Positions 23,801 through 33,360 of a stretch of DNA of 64,000 nt are shown one piece after another. The stretch's first letter is position 1, and each line of letters starts with the position of its first letter. The stretch lies in the NCBI RefSeq assembly GCF_902686445.1, contig NC_062217.1, positions 170,123,598 through 170,187,597 of the forward strand, in the 5' to 3' direction. The notes beneath the pieces are model-generated. The model worked only from the letters and a program-made list of their open reading frames with translations, ran no database searches and was not told where the DNA came from. The position numbers and the translations under genes were made by a program. Origin of the DNA: Sciurus carolinensis. Lineage: Eukaryota > Chordata > Mammalia > Rodentia > Sciuridae.

Positions 23801-24750
23801 TATTGGTGTCCGCGAAGCCAACCTCACAGGTGCAAGGAATGTCTGAGAGCATGCGGTTTTAGTCCACCCATGGCTGAGATTTCTCTGGTGGGCCCTGTGG
23901 GGTGGACCGCCAGGTGGGGCTGCAGTTCAGAACAGGGTAGACCCCGGGGAGATGGGGACGTAGGGCTGTTGAGGCCTTTTTGGCTGGGAAGTCAGGAGGG
24001 GGCCTGACTCAAGGCCAGCAGGGACATGAAGAGCCGGGAGCAGCTGCCACACGGGGCGTGGGTGGCTCAGAGCTAGGAGGAGTCCCCCGCCCTGCCAGGA
24101 TGGGGCCTTGGAGGTTTAAACTGTCCAGCACTCCATTTCCCCGGCTGGCCACTCCCAAGTTGAGCACATAAGCTTGAGTTTGTGGCTTCTGTTCTGAAAT
24201 CGAGGAAAAAGGCGTGTTAGGGTTGAGCTTAAAGCCTACAGGACTCTAGGAGCATGTCATGCCACTGTGCATGTCACCGAGATCACTGGGGTGGGACCCC
24301 TGTTGGCAGAGCTTCGCTGTTCTCAGCTGTGGACCAGCTGTGGGTTAGGGATAAGAAGACGTCCTTCTCCCAGGGTCATCTGGTAATTCACCAAACCGAA
24401 TTCTGGGTTCAGAAATCGTCTCCCTGTTGTGAGCTGCTTAGATCTTGAGATGGGATCACCCTGGTGACAGGTTCCTTCTACCTCCCTGGCTTCCGGGCCA
24501 ACAACCTGAGTGGTGTAGGACTGGGCTGTGTCCCTACAGCAGCTCTTGGCAAGATTGTTCTGGAAAGGGCCAAATGGGAACTGTTTCAGTGTTGCAGGCC
24601 GTACAGTCTCAGGAGAACCTGCTCAACCCTGCTATTATTTCACCAAAGTGGCAACAGACAACAGATGACCACATGGACAGAGGGCAGGCTGTGGCGCCTG
24701 CTACATTTGCTGATTCCCACCCTCGATGATGTAGGTCGGTCAGGCGGCCC
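20876..24750. other. Long unique stretch, no gene supported
   Basis: Nearly 3.9 kb without a confidently recognised repeat, GC-rich from 21000 to 23100. Competing open frames up to 138 codons occur on both strands and none shows a domain. Splice-like signals frame a 25-nt candidate microexon at 23191-23215. This is the longest repeat-poor stretch in the left half of the window. Confidence 0.4.
23191..23215 (+). other. Candidate 25-nt microexon (weak)
   Basis: A pyrimidine-rich acceptor ending in TTTACCCACAG lies at 23180-23190. It is followed 25 nt later by a full-consensus donor, GTAAGT, at 23216-23221. A 25-nt exon would shift the reading frame. Strong acceptor-donor pairs do occur by chance, and no flanking exon is known. 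Confidence 0.15.
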
Positions 24751-24915
24751 AGGCAATCAATCGTTCACTTATGGAGCAAGTGTTTATGATGTGCCTACCC
24801 TACCGGACCCAGTTCTTGGTCTTGAGATACCAGTGAGCAAGACAGCCAGGGTCCCCATAGCTCGGTGCTTTCAGAACTTGCGTTTTAGTTGGGGAGACAG
24901 GAAATACACCACTAT
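24751..24915 (-). mobile_element. L2 3' end fragment
   Basis: 'caatcgttcacttatggagcaagtgtttatgatgtgcctacc', 'accagtgagcaagacagccagggtcccc' and 'tagttggggagacaggaaatacacc' match the reverse complement of the L2 3' end. A plus-strand frame of 314 codons (24464-25408) runs through this L2 and the MIR downstream, which argues against it being a gene. Confidence 0.7.
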
Positions 24916-25239
24916 GATGATTACCTTCTCTCTCTGTTCTCCAGCCTTCTCCACCTGCTCCAGAGATGCTCTGTGTCCTGGTGGCCCATATGGACAGCTT
25001 CAGCCAATTCTCTTGCCTCCAATGTCCTCCCGTGTCCAGCCGATGAGAAGCCAGGCACGGGTGTTTTTAGTCTTCCGGCTCATCGAATACCCAGTCCTTG
25101 ATGCCTATTTCTGTATACAGCTGGGCACTGACACCTGGCTCCACACATGCTGTGTTTTTAAGCAACATAATTCTTCTCAGGAGATGACACTGGGGGTCCT
25201 GGAGCTGAGTGGGTGGGGTATGTGGTCAGCTGGGCTCAG

Positions 25240-25402
25240 GTGTCACTGGAAATTTCTTAACTTTATGGAGCCTCCATTTTCTCATTTGCAAAATGAAAAT
25301 ACTAAGAAAGCGGCCAACCTCACAGGGTGGCTATTAGGAGCCCATGTGACAGTACAGGTACAGCATTTGGCACGGTCCCGGCACAACAAAATCCTCCGTC
25401 AA
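25240..25402 (+). mobile_element. MIR SINE
   Basis: 'ggagcctccattttctcatttgcaaaatgaaaatact', then 'ccaacctcacagggtggctattaggagcccatgtgacagtacaggtacagcatttggcacggtcc' is the MIR consensus in order from its core to its 3' part. Confidence 0.75.
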
Positions 25403-26084
25403 CAGTAGTGAAGGTCTGTAGGTCAACAACAGTAGTGTGTGGCCTGTAGGTCATGCTGGTGAGTCAATCATCGTGCTGATGGTGAGCCCGTGCTTCTGTG
25501 AGATGAGCACGGTGAATGAAGGAAGGTGACGCTAAGAGATATTCAGTTACCTTTAGTGCAAATCTGTCCTACATTGATCCTGCCAGGGGCCATTAGAATA
25601 CCTTCCCCCCCAAAACATCCCAAACCGAAAGAGATTCCCACAGTCAACCAACCCCTATACATCAACTCTCATTCTAAAATTAGAAGTTCATGTTTAAAAA
25701 GTTTCTTACTTCCAAAGGGGACCTACTCTTGCAAACTAGAAGCTTTAGGGGCTGCCTGGGAGCAGCAGATGAGGAGTTGCCATCTTTCCAGGGTAACTGC
25801 CCGGCCAGCAGGAAGTGGTACACTGATCAGACATGCACTACCTGTTTCCTTGTCTAACCTCTTCAAATCATGTCACGTCCAAGGTCAAGATTTACAAATA
25901 TGCACTTATGTAAATATACCTTCCATTCTTGACTATAGATGATCAAATAATCAAAACCAATATACACCATTTACATTACTATGACTACATCACTACTATC
26001 CAGTGCCTGGTTAGACAGTAGTTGAGATTACATTTCCCTCCCTAAGTTTCCAATGTCACCATCCCTGATACATTCAAAGGAGGA
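25403..26084. other. Unique sequence with a short local direct repeat
   Basis: 'caacagtagt-gaaggtctgtaggtcaacaacagtagtgtgtggcctgtaggtca' at 25400-25453 is a short imperfect tandem duplication of a unit of about 26 bp. The rest shows no gene or known repeat. Confidence 0.45.
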
Positions 26085-26680
26085 CATTTACTTGGCTTCA
26101 TGTTTGTTTTATGATTTCCTTGTATAGTTTTGTTTGTTTTCTTGGAGTTTGTGATTGCCTCTCTTTTTTCTTGTTTAGAGGCAAAATATAGACCCTCCTT
26201 ATCATAATGTTCATGGCTCCTTTCTAACTTACCATTGCATGGGTTTCATTCCAATATTCCTCTTGAAAACATCCTCCTGGTTGGTTTATGATTTTTGGTA
26301 TACCTTAACCTTTTCCTAATCCTGCTGTGGAGCATTATTCTGGGATTTCCCATTAGTTCCACTGTTGCTTGTATTCACTCCTTTTTCTTTTTTGGTCTTA
26401 ACATTTTTTTTTCCTGCTGAAATGACATCCTCAATATTCTTTCTCAAAAGAATAAATTTAGAAATAAATTCTCTCCTTCTTGTACATGTCTTCATTAAAC
26501 TTTTTCCAACTATTTCATTCGAGGGTGTCTCAAGCCAGTACTTTGATCAATGCATTTGTTCAAAATTATATACTTGCAACTCCGAAGATCTTGCCCTGCT
26601 GACTTCTTATGTGCTGGTTGATGCGAAGTCTGATGTCAATCTAGTTCTTTTCTTACTGCTATGAAATTTTATATAGATAC
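26085..26680 (-). mobile_element. Possible very old LINE-derived sequence
   Basis: T-rich plus strand with A-rich minus strand, lacking CpG, in a style typical of ancient L1/HAL1 interiors in minus orientation. No diagnostic motif was found, so the assignment is tentative. A 99-codon plus frame here is hydrophobic only because the strand is T-rich. Confidence 0.25.
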
Positions 26681-26684
26681 GTTA

Positions 26685-27085
26685 TTTCAGTTAGGAATAC
26701 CTGTAGCTGTAAGTTAAGATAAACAATAGTCAGTTAACAGTGGCTTCAGCAATATGTTTAGAAGTAGGTGTTTCCAGGTTCAGTGCTCCAATTCAGCAAT
26801 TGAGGGCCCAGCCCTATCTATCCTGCCTTACACAGGATGTGGCCGGAAAGGAGTCTTGGCATCCTTGTGCTTACTGCCTCCTAGGTGGAAGACAGCTCCC
26901 ATGTCACATCCTTGCACTGGAGCAAAACAAATCACTTCCCTTTGTGAAGCTCTGAGTTTTATTGTGATAGAAAAACTCCTCAGAAGCCATGCCGTCACAT
27001 CTCACCAGCCGGAACCTGACCGTGTTGTTGACTCCTCGATGTTCATGGAATAAAGTGGAATTTATTATGATTGGCGAAGATCCTT
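26685..27085 (+). mobile_element. Ancient interspersed repeat, family uncertain
   Basis: 'gttaggaatacctgtagctgtaagttaagataaacaatag' followed by 'acagtggcttcagcaatatg' resembles the start of a common mammalian element in which 'taacagtggcttaa-caaataa' is followed by a 'cagggacccaggctccttcc' block. The segment at 50523-50890 looks like the same family. It could be an LTR or a hAT element. Confidence 0.35.
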
Positions 27086-27219
27086 CACTGAAGCTGGAAG
27101 CGGAGCTACCATTCCTGAAGACATAGGCTCTCTCCTGCTACCTGAGCTCAACATTTGGAGAACTGTTAGCAGGGAAGAAGGAGGAAAATTATTTTGGGGC
27201 AGGCTGTGGGAGGAATCTG

Positions 27220-28300
27220 CCTTATATGTCTAGATATGGTCTTTTTCGCTATCTTGCTTTTTATTTAAAATCTCAGTTCTCCTTTAAGCTCTAGGAATCT
27301 GACCCTTATTATTTATTTGATAACTTCCTCCTTTCTGTATTTTTTTCCCTTTAAAAAATTCTATCTAGAATACTTTCAAGTGCATGCTGGATTTCCTAGA
27401 TTAATCCTTTGTATTTATTAACTTTTCTCCTGGATTTCTTGTGTCTCTGCCCTTTTCATTCTTCTTTGCTGTCTAAGATTTCCTTGAGATTATCTTTTAA
27501 CCCTTGCATTTTATGTATTTCATTTATTATTGTATCACAGATTCACTATGATATATGTAGTAGATACTATGCCATCCATATTTTCAATTACTGTTCTCTG
27601 TTCCTTTTTAATAGCATCTCGTTCTTGTTTTAATAATGCAATATAATCTTAGATCTCTTGGAGAACATTAGAGGGTTTAAAACAATTCCTTGTCTATTTC
27701 CTAAGTTCTCTGTTTCTTACAGAGTTATTTTTGCTGATGTTCTGTTTATCTATCTTTCTCTTTCATGAAGCATATCCTTAAATATCTGGTATAAAGATTG
27801 GAGAATAGAGATGCTTGCTTGGAACTGGCAGCATGTCTGGGGCTTGTTAACCTGAAGATTCAGCGTTCACCATGGGATTTGTCCCATGTGCCAGAATAGG
27901 AAGGACCAGACACCCCACTAAATGTCCTTGTTCACCTCAAGTTCTTGATAAATTTTTAGAGAACCCTGCGATTTCCCCTTGGGTGGAAATACCTCGCTGA
28001 CCACTGGCTGGCCTGCAGAGAAGGGCTGTGTGACTGTGTTTGGGGCTTGACCCTTCAGCACAGAGGCCTTTAACAAGTGCCAGCTCCTCAGCTCTGCCCA
28101 TCAGAGATCTGCAGTGTCCAGGTTTGGTGGCTCTTGGACACTTTGGGGCGAGCTGGCCCTCCTACCACCGCTCTGCTGGGACCTGCCTCCCTCTGTGCAG
28201 TCCTGATGGTCAGGGCTCTCCTGTCGCCTTTATATCATCAGGAAGTTGGTTTGAATCCTTATTCTCCGATGGTTCCCTTCATTGGTGTGGGCTGCTACAT
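27220..28300 (-). mobile_element. Ancient L1/HAL1-like sequence
   Basis: The plus strand carries blocks such as 'aatagcatctcgttcttgttttaataatgcaata' near 27611, 'gttctctgtttcttacagag' near 27706 and 'cttaaatatctggtataaagattgga' near 27778. These recur in ancient L1M/HAL1-type elements in reverse orientation. No frame survives. Confidence 0.4.
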
Positions 28301-28581
28301 TAAAAAAAGTCCTACAATATTGTTTTAATGGAGCCTCAGGAGGGAGAGATTGGGCTGGGCTTGGTCTCCAGCTCAACCTGCAAGGCTACGGGTTTGTTTT
28401 TGTTTTTAATAACTTCATCGAATTGAAAAATTTTTTTTTAATTTTAATTTTTTAAATTTATTTTTATTGTAAACAAATGGGATACATCTTGTTTCTCTGT
28501 TTGTACATGAAGTAGAGGCAACCATTTGTGTAATCATACATTTACATAGGGTAATAGTTTTCGACTCATTGTTATTTTTTT

Positions 28582-28606
28582 CCCTTCCCCCACCCCTCCC
28601 ACCCCT
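28582..28606 (-). promoter_or_regulatory. G-rich tract in L1-A 3' UTR (quadruplex-like)
   Basis: The minus, L1-sense strand reads as four runs of three to five G separated by single bases (GGGGTGGGAGGGGTGGGGG). This fits the G-quadruplex pattern. A G-rich polypurine tract is a known conserved feature of mammalian L1 3' UTRs. Copy B has the same tract at 34438-34470. Confidence 0.7.
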
Positions 28607-28679
28607 CTTTTCCCTCTATATAGTCAGTCCCTCCTTCCTCCATTCTTGCCCCCCTCCAACCCCCCATTATGTGTCATCA

Positions 28680-30785
28680 TCCGCTTATCAGTGAGATCAT
28701 TCGTCCTTTGGTTTTTTGAGATTGGCTTATCTCACTTAGCATGATATTCTCCAATTTCATCCATTTGCCTGCAAATGCCATAATTTTATTATTCTTTATG
28801 GCTGAGTAATATTCCATTGTATGTATATACTACAGTTTCTTTATCCATTCATTAACTGAGGGGCATCTAGGTTGGTTCCACAATCTGGCTATTGTGAACT
28901 GAGTAGCTATGAACATTGATGTGGCTATATCTCTGTAGTATGCTGATTTTAAGTCCTTTGGGTATAGGCCAAAGAGTGGGATAGCGGGTCAAAGGTGGTT
29001 CCGTTCCCAGTTTTCTGGGGAATCTCCACACTGCTTTCCAGAGTGGCTGTGCTAATTTGCAACCCCACCAGCAAGGCATAAGTGAACCTTTTTCCCCACA
29101 TCCTCTCCAACACCTCTTGTTGCTTGTATTCTTGATAATCGCCATTCTAATTGGGGTGAGATGGAATCTTAGGGTAGTTTTGTATTGCTTTGTCTTATTA
29201 CTAGAGATGTTGAACATTTTTTCATATATCTATTGATTGCTTGTAGATCTTCTTCTGTGAAGTGTCTGTACATATCCTTAGCCCATTTGTTGATTGGGTT
29301 ATTTGTATTCTTGGTGTAGAGTTTTTTTGAGTTCTTTATATATTCTGGAAATTAGTGCTCTATCTGAAGTATGAGTGGCAAAGATTTTCTCCCACTTTGC
29401 AGGCTCTCTCTTCACATTGCTGATAGTTTCCTTTGCCTTGAGAAAGCTTTTTAGTTTGAATATATCCCAGTTATTGATTCTTGCTTTTATTTCTTGTGCT
29501 ATGGGAGTCCTATTAAGGAAGTCTGAGCCTAAGCCGACATGTCGAAGACTTGGACCTACTTTTTCTTCTATAAGATGAAGGGTCTCTGGTCTGATTCCGA
29601 GGTCCTTGATCCATTTTGAGTTGAGTTTTGTGCAGGGTGAGAGATAGGGGTTTAGTTTCATTCTGCTGCATATGGATTTCCAGTTTTCCCAGGACCATTT
29701 GTTGAAGAGGCTATCTTTTCTCCATTGCATATTTTTGGCCCCTTTGTCTAGTATGAGAAAATTGTATTTATTTGGGTTTGTGTCCATGTCCTCTGTTCTA
29801 TACCATTGATCTACCTGTCTATTTTGGTACCAATACCATGCCATTTTTGTTACTATTGCTTTGTAGTATAGTTGAAGTTCTGGTATTGCGATACCCCCCG
29901 TTTCATTCTTCCTGCTATGGATTGCTTTAGCTATTCTGGGTTTCTTATTCTTCCAGATGAATTTCATGATTGCTTGTTCTATTTCTGTGAAGTACGTCAT
30001 TGGGATTTTAATTGGAATTGCATTAAATCTGTATAGCACTTTTGGTAGTATGGCCATTTTGACAATATTAATTCTGCCTGTCCAAGAACATGGGAGATCT
30101 TTCCATCTTCTAAGGTTTTCTTTAATTTCTTTCTTTAGTGTTCTGTAGTTCTCATTGTAGAGGTCTTCACCTCTTTTGTGAGATTGATTCCCAAGTTGTT
30201 GGATGATATATTCTATATATGTCTATATAAGTCTAAATTATTGATTGTGTTATTGAGATCTATGGTTTCTTTGTTCAATTTTTGTTTGGAAGAACTGTCC
30301 AGTGGTGAGAGAGGTGTGTTAAAATCACCTACTATTATTGTGTTGTGGTCTATTTGATTTCTGGAATTGAGAAGAATTTGTTTGATGTATATGGATGAGC
30401 CACTGTTTGGGGCATAGATATTTATGATTGTTATGTCTTGCTGATTTATGCTTCCCTTAAGCAGTATGAAATGTCCTTCTTTATTCCATCTGACTAACTT
30501 TGGCTTGAAGTCCACATTATCTGATATGAGGATGGATACTCCAGCTTTTTTGCTGAGTCCATGTGCATGGTATGTTTTTTCCCATTCTTTCACCTTTAGT
30601 CTGTGGGTATTTCTTTCTATGAGATGAGTCTCTTGGAGGCAGCATATTGTTGGATTTTTCTTTTTAATCCAATCTGATAGCCTATGTCTTTTGATTGATG
30701 AGTTCAGGCCATTAACATTCAGGGTTATTATTGAGATATGATTTGTATTCTCAGTCATTTGACTCATTTTTGTTTTTTGACACAA
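28680..30785 (-). pseudogene. L1-A ORF2 remnant (endonuclease, RT C-terminal part)
   Basis: ORF2 of L1 encodes the endonuclease-reverse transcriptase that nicks target DNA and copies L1 RNA. Here the N-terminal apurinic-endonuclease-like domain is open for 190 codons (30213-30785), with the LNVNG and QETH motifs and the catalytic GDFN loop. The frame then hits the internal deletion. The deletion removes the rest of the endonuclease and the reverse-transcriptase core including FADD. A 252-codon frame (29299-30057) carries the post-RT region with [12 protein letters not shown] and WYWYQNR, and a third frame (28867-29217) carries the cysteine-rich C terminus (CWRGCGEKG, then a Cys-Trp-Trp-Gly-Cys cluster). 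The copy cannot make active protein. Confidence 0.85.
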
Positions 30786-31020
30786 CTTGGTTTCTCCTTT
30801 ATTTGGCTATTCCTTTAGGGTAGTTCCTCCCTTTGCTGATTTACATCATTGTATTTCATCTCTTCCTCATGGAATATTTTGCTAAGAATATTCTGTAGTG
30901 CCGGCTTTCTTTTTGTAAATTCTTTTAGCTTTTGTTTATCATGGAAGGATTTTATTTCGTCATCAAATCTGAAGGTAAGTTTTGCTGGGTATAAGATTCT
31001 TGGTTGGCATCCATTTTCTT

Positions 31021-31850
31021 CTAGAGCTTGAAAAATGTGTTCCAGGCCCTTCTAGCTTTTAGGGTCTGGGTTGAAAAATCTGCTGATATCTGTATTGGTT
31101 TCCCCCTGAATGTAATTTGATTCTTTTCTCTCGCAGCCTTTAAAATTCTGTCTTTATTTTGTATGTTAGGTATTTTCATTATAATGTGCATTGGTGTGGG
31201 TCTATTGTAATTTTGTATATTTGGAGTCCTATAAGCCTCTTGTACTTGGTTTTCCATTTCATTCTTCAGATGTGGGAAATTTTGTGATATTATTTCATTG
31301 AATAGATTGTTCATTCCTTTGGTTTTTTCCTCTAAGCCTTCCCCAATCCCAATAATTCTTAAATTTGGCCTTTTCATGATATTGCATAATTCTTGTAGAT
31401 TCTGTTCAGGATTTCTTACCATCTTCTCTGTTTGGTCAACTTTGTTTTCAAGATTAAATATTTTTTCTTGAATGTCTGAGGTTCTGTCTTCCAGGTGTTC
31501 TATCCTATCGGTTATGCTTTCTATGGAGTTCTTAATTTGGTTTATTGTTTCCTTCATTTCAAGGATTTCTGTCTTTTTTTTTTTCAGTATCTCTAACTCT
31601 TTATTAAAATGATCTTTTGCTTCCCGCATTTGCTCTTTTAACTGTTGAGTGGTGTCATCATTCAAAGCCTGCATTTGCTCTTTCATCTCATCGTTTGCTT
31701 TTCTGATCATTTTAATTATATACGTTCTGAACTTCCTTTCTGACTTTCTTCTACCTCGCTGTCACTGGATTTTATTGATGTAGCATCTAGGTTTGTTTGG
31801 GACATTTTGTTCCCTTGTTTCCTCATATTGGTCAGGTGTCTCCCCCTCTA
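31021..31850 (-). pseudogene. L1-A ORF1 remnant
   Basis: The 229-codon frame at 31021-31710 covers the coiled coil, RRM and start of the C-terminal domain of L1 ORF1p, the trimeric RNA-binding chaperone of the L1 particle. Compared with copy B it has a one-base deletion near 31037 that ends the frame after an ARRAWN motif. Another one-base deletion near 31743 disconnects the normal N terminus, whose start codon would lie near 31825. The motifs NLRIIGI and KNQITFRGKPI are preserved. It is a recently dead copy rather than an ancient one. Confidence 0.8.
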
Positions 31851-32183
31851 GTAGTGAAACTCTGTTGACTTATAGTGTCCCTGTAGATTTCCAATAACTC
31901 ACCTCCTAGCCTTAAGGAGCCTGAAGTCTTGGAGGAACTTGATAATGCAGTGATACACAAGGAAGTTGTCCCTCTAGGGCTGGTGGCCTTCAGGTGGGGT
32001 ATATTTCCTGCTGGCGGAAGAGGCACCTCCACTTATTGACTGATGGTCAGTCAAAAGGGAGACTAGACTGTGGGCTGGGGCATAGCTGGTCTGGGCCTGT
32101 GTCTCTGGTTCTACCATCCTGATGGGAAAGCCTCACCCGGTGGGGAAGTCTCACCCGGTGGCAGTGGGGAAGACTCACCTACT

Positions 32184-32620
32184 GGGCAGCTCTCCTCCGA
32201 GAAGTTCCCTTCAGTCCAGAACTACCACCTGGGCTGGGCAGCTCTCCTCTGCATTGTTCCCAGGAGTCTGGACCTACCTCCTAGGCCAGGGAGCCTTGCC
32301 CTGTGATTGAGACGCTCAATGGGCAGCCCTCCTCTTCGATGTTCCCTGGGGCCTAGAACTACCACCTCGTCTGGGGTTCTGGACCTGTGAGGGACTCTCT
32401 CTGAGCAGCCCTCCTCTATGACATTCCCTGGGGACTGGACCTACTGCCCCGGCCTGGGACCCTCGCTCTGTGCCGAAGCCTCTTGCTGGGCGGCCCTCCT
32501 CTACGATGCTCCCGGTTGTACAGGTTCACAGCTCCAGTGGGGGAGTCTCACTGGGCAACTCTACTCCATGAAGTTCCCTGCATTAAGGGACTACTGACCC
32601 GTCCAGGGAGCCTCGCTCAG
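32184..32620 (-). repeat. ~84-bp monomer array in the L1-A 5' UTR
   Basis: A 'GGGCAGCCCTCCTCT'-type word recurs at 32184, 32236, 32321, 32403, 32488 and 32553. Spacings are 52, 85, 82, 85 and 65 bp. Between the words, 'GTTCCC' and 'GGACCTAC' blocks recur in register, so these are tandem monomers about 84 bp long with truncated end copies. Mouse L1 promoters are likewise built from tandem monomers (about 200 bp), so a promoter role is likely by analogy. Copy B carries more diverged versions at about 39880-40150. Confidence 0.7.
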
Positions 32621-32861
32621 TTGGAGAGACTTACCCGTGGTTCTGAGTTGGTCCCGAGTCTCTCAATACCTCCTCTTGAATCCTGAGTCCTGTCAAAAGG
32701 CCTGCATCTCCTGTAGGTGTCTCGGGAAGGGAGCCGCCCTTCCCATGATGATGGCCACGCCCACAGGAATAATTCAAAATGCCTGCACCAGCCTCCAAAG
32801 GAGCTGGGAGCCCCAGAGAGGGTGTGCTGAGTCAGTACAGAAGCAAGTGCAGCGTCTCTCA

Positions 32862-32875
32862 GCAGTAGGGGGCAG
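32862..32875 (+). promoter_or_regulatory. CTCF-like core in the L1-A 5' UTR
   Basis: GCAGTAGGGGGCAG closely fits the core of the CTCF motif (CCASYAGRGGGCRS). It lies about 70 bp from the 5' end of the L1. A YY1-like GATGGCG lies nearby at 32892. One motif is weak evidence of binding. Confidence 0.35.
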
Positions 32876-32942
32876 GCAGGCAGGCTCTGCGATGGCGTCC
32901 GACCTCGGCGTGGAGGTCAGGCGGGCCGGCTAGCTCTGCCCG

Positions 32943-33360
32943 GTCAATTTTTGTTTTTCACTGTGGCAAAATGCCTGTAACATAAAACCTTTGGTCTTAG
33001 CCATCTGAAGTGTGTAGGTTGGTAGTATTAATTCCCATTGTTCTGTGTCCCATCTCCAGGATGTCTTGTCGTTTATGAAACTTCAACTCTAAGTTACTAA
33101 GTAACTTCTTCCTGCCTTGCCCTCCCTGCAGGCCTTGGAGCCCCCATTCCACTTTCTCTGCTCTAAATCTGACTGCCCCAGGGCCTTCACTTGAGTGGAA
33201 CTGGACAGTATTTGTCTTTTTGTGATAAATGCTGGCTCACGTCACAGCACAAGGCCCTCCAGGCTCACTCCTGTAGCATGTTTCAGATTCCCTTCCTTTT
33301 AAAGGTTGAATACTATTCCACTGTGTGGATACACCACCTCTCGTTTATTTGTTTCTCTGT
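32943..33360 (-). mobile_element. Old L1M 3' end, left part of an interrupted copy
   Basis: On the plus strand the order is a T-rich start, 'ctgtggcaaaatgcctgtaacataaaac' (32960-32987), 'ggaactggacagtatttgtctttttgtgata' (33197-33227), 'gtagcatgtttcagattcccttcctttt' (33272-33299) and 'gttgaatactattccactgtgtggat' (33305-33330). This is the reverse complement of an L1M 3' end. It stops at 33360, and the next consensus block appears only at 40325, so a 7-kb insertion splits it. Confidence 0.75.
33350..33360. repeat. 11-bp direct repeat flanking the nested insertion (left)
   Basis: TGTTTCTCTGT occurs here and again at 40314-40324, exactly where the old L1M breaks off and resumes. This is consistent with a target-site duplication, although the sequence is pyrimidine-rich. 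Confidence 0.5.

Larger units (their letters stand above)
28431..32942 (-). mobile_element. Squirrel LINE-1 copy A, internally deleted
   Basis: A minus-strand L1 running from its poly(A) (poly-T at 28431 onward) through 3' UTR, ORF2, ORF1 and a GC-rich 5' UTR that ends near 32942. It aligns block by block with copy B at 34296-40189, but about 1.74 kb inside ORF2 is missing at about 30200. It joins sequence equivalent to 36079 of copy B directly to sequence equivalent to about 37822. Its length of 4.5 kb against 5.9 kb in copy B reflects this deletion, partly offset by a longer 5' UTR. An 11-bp T-rich repeat (28397-28407 and 32948-32958) is a doubtful target-site duplication. Confidence 0.9.

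Noticed and set aside
24464..25408. Plus-strand open frame of 314 codons, the longest outside the L1 ORF2 fragments
   Set aside because: It runs straight through an L2 fragment (24751-24915) and a MIR (25240-25402). The translation shows no domain, so it is a chance frame in GC-rich repeat DNA.
28397..28407. TTTTTGTTTTT as the target-site duplication of L1-A (with 32948-32958)
   Set aside because: It is low-complexity, and 23 bp of non-L1 sequence would separate it from the poly-T. It is mentioned only as a weak possibility.
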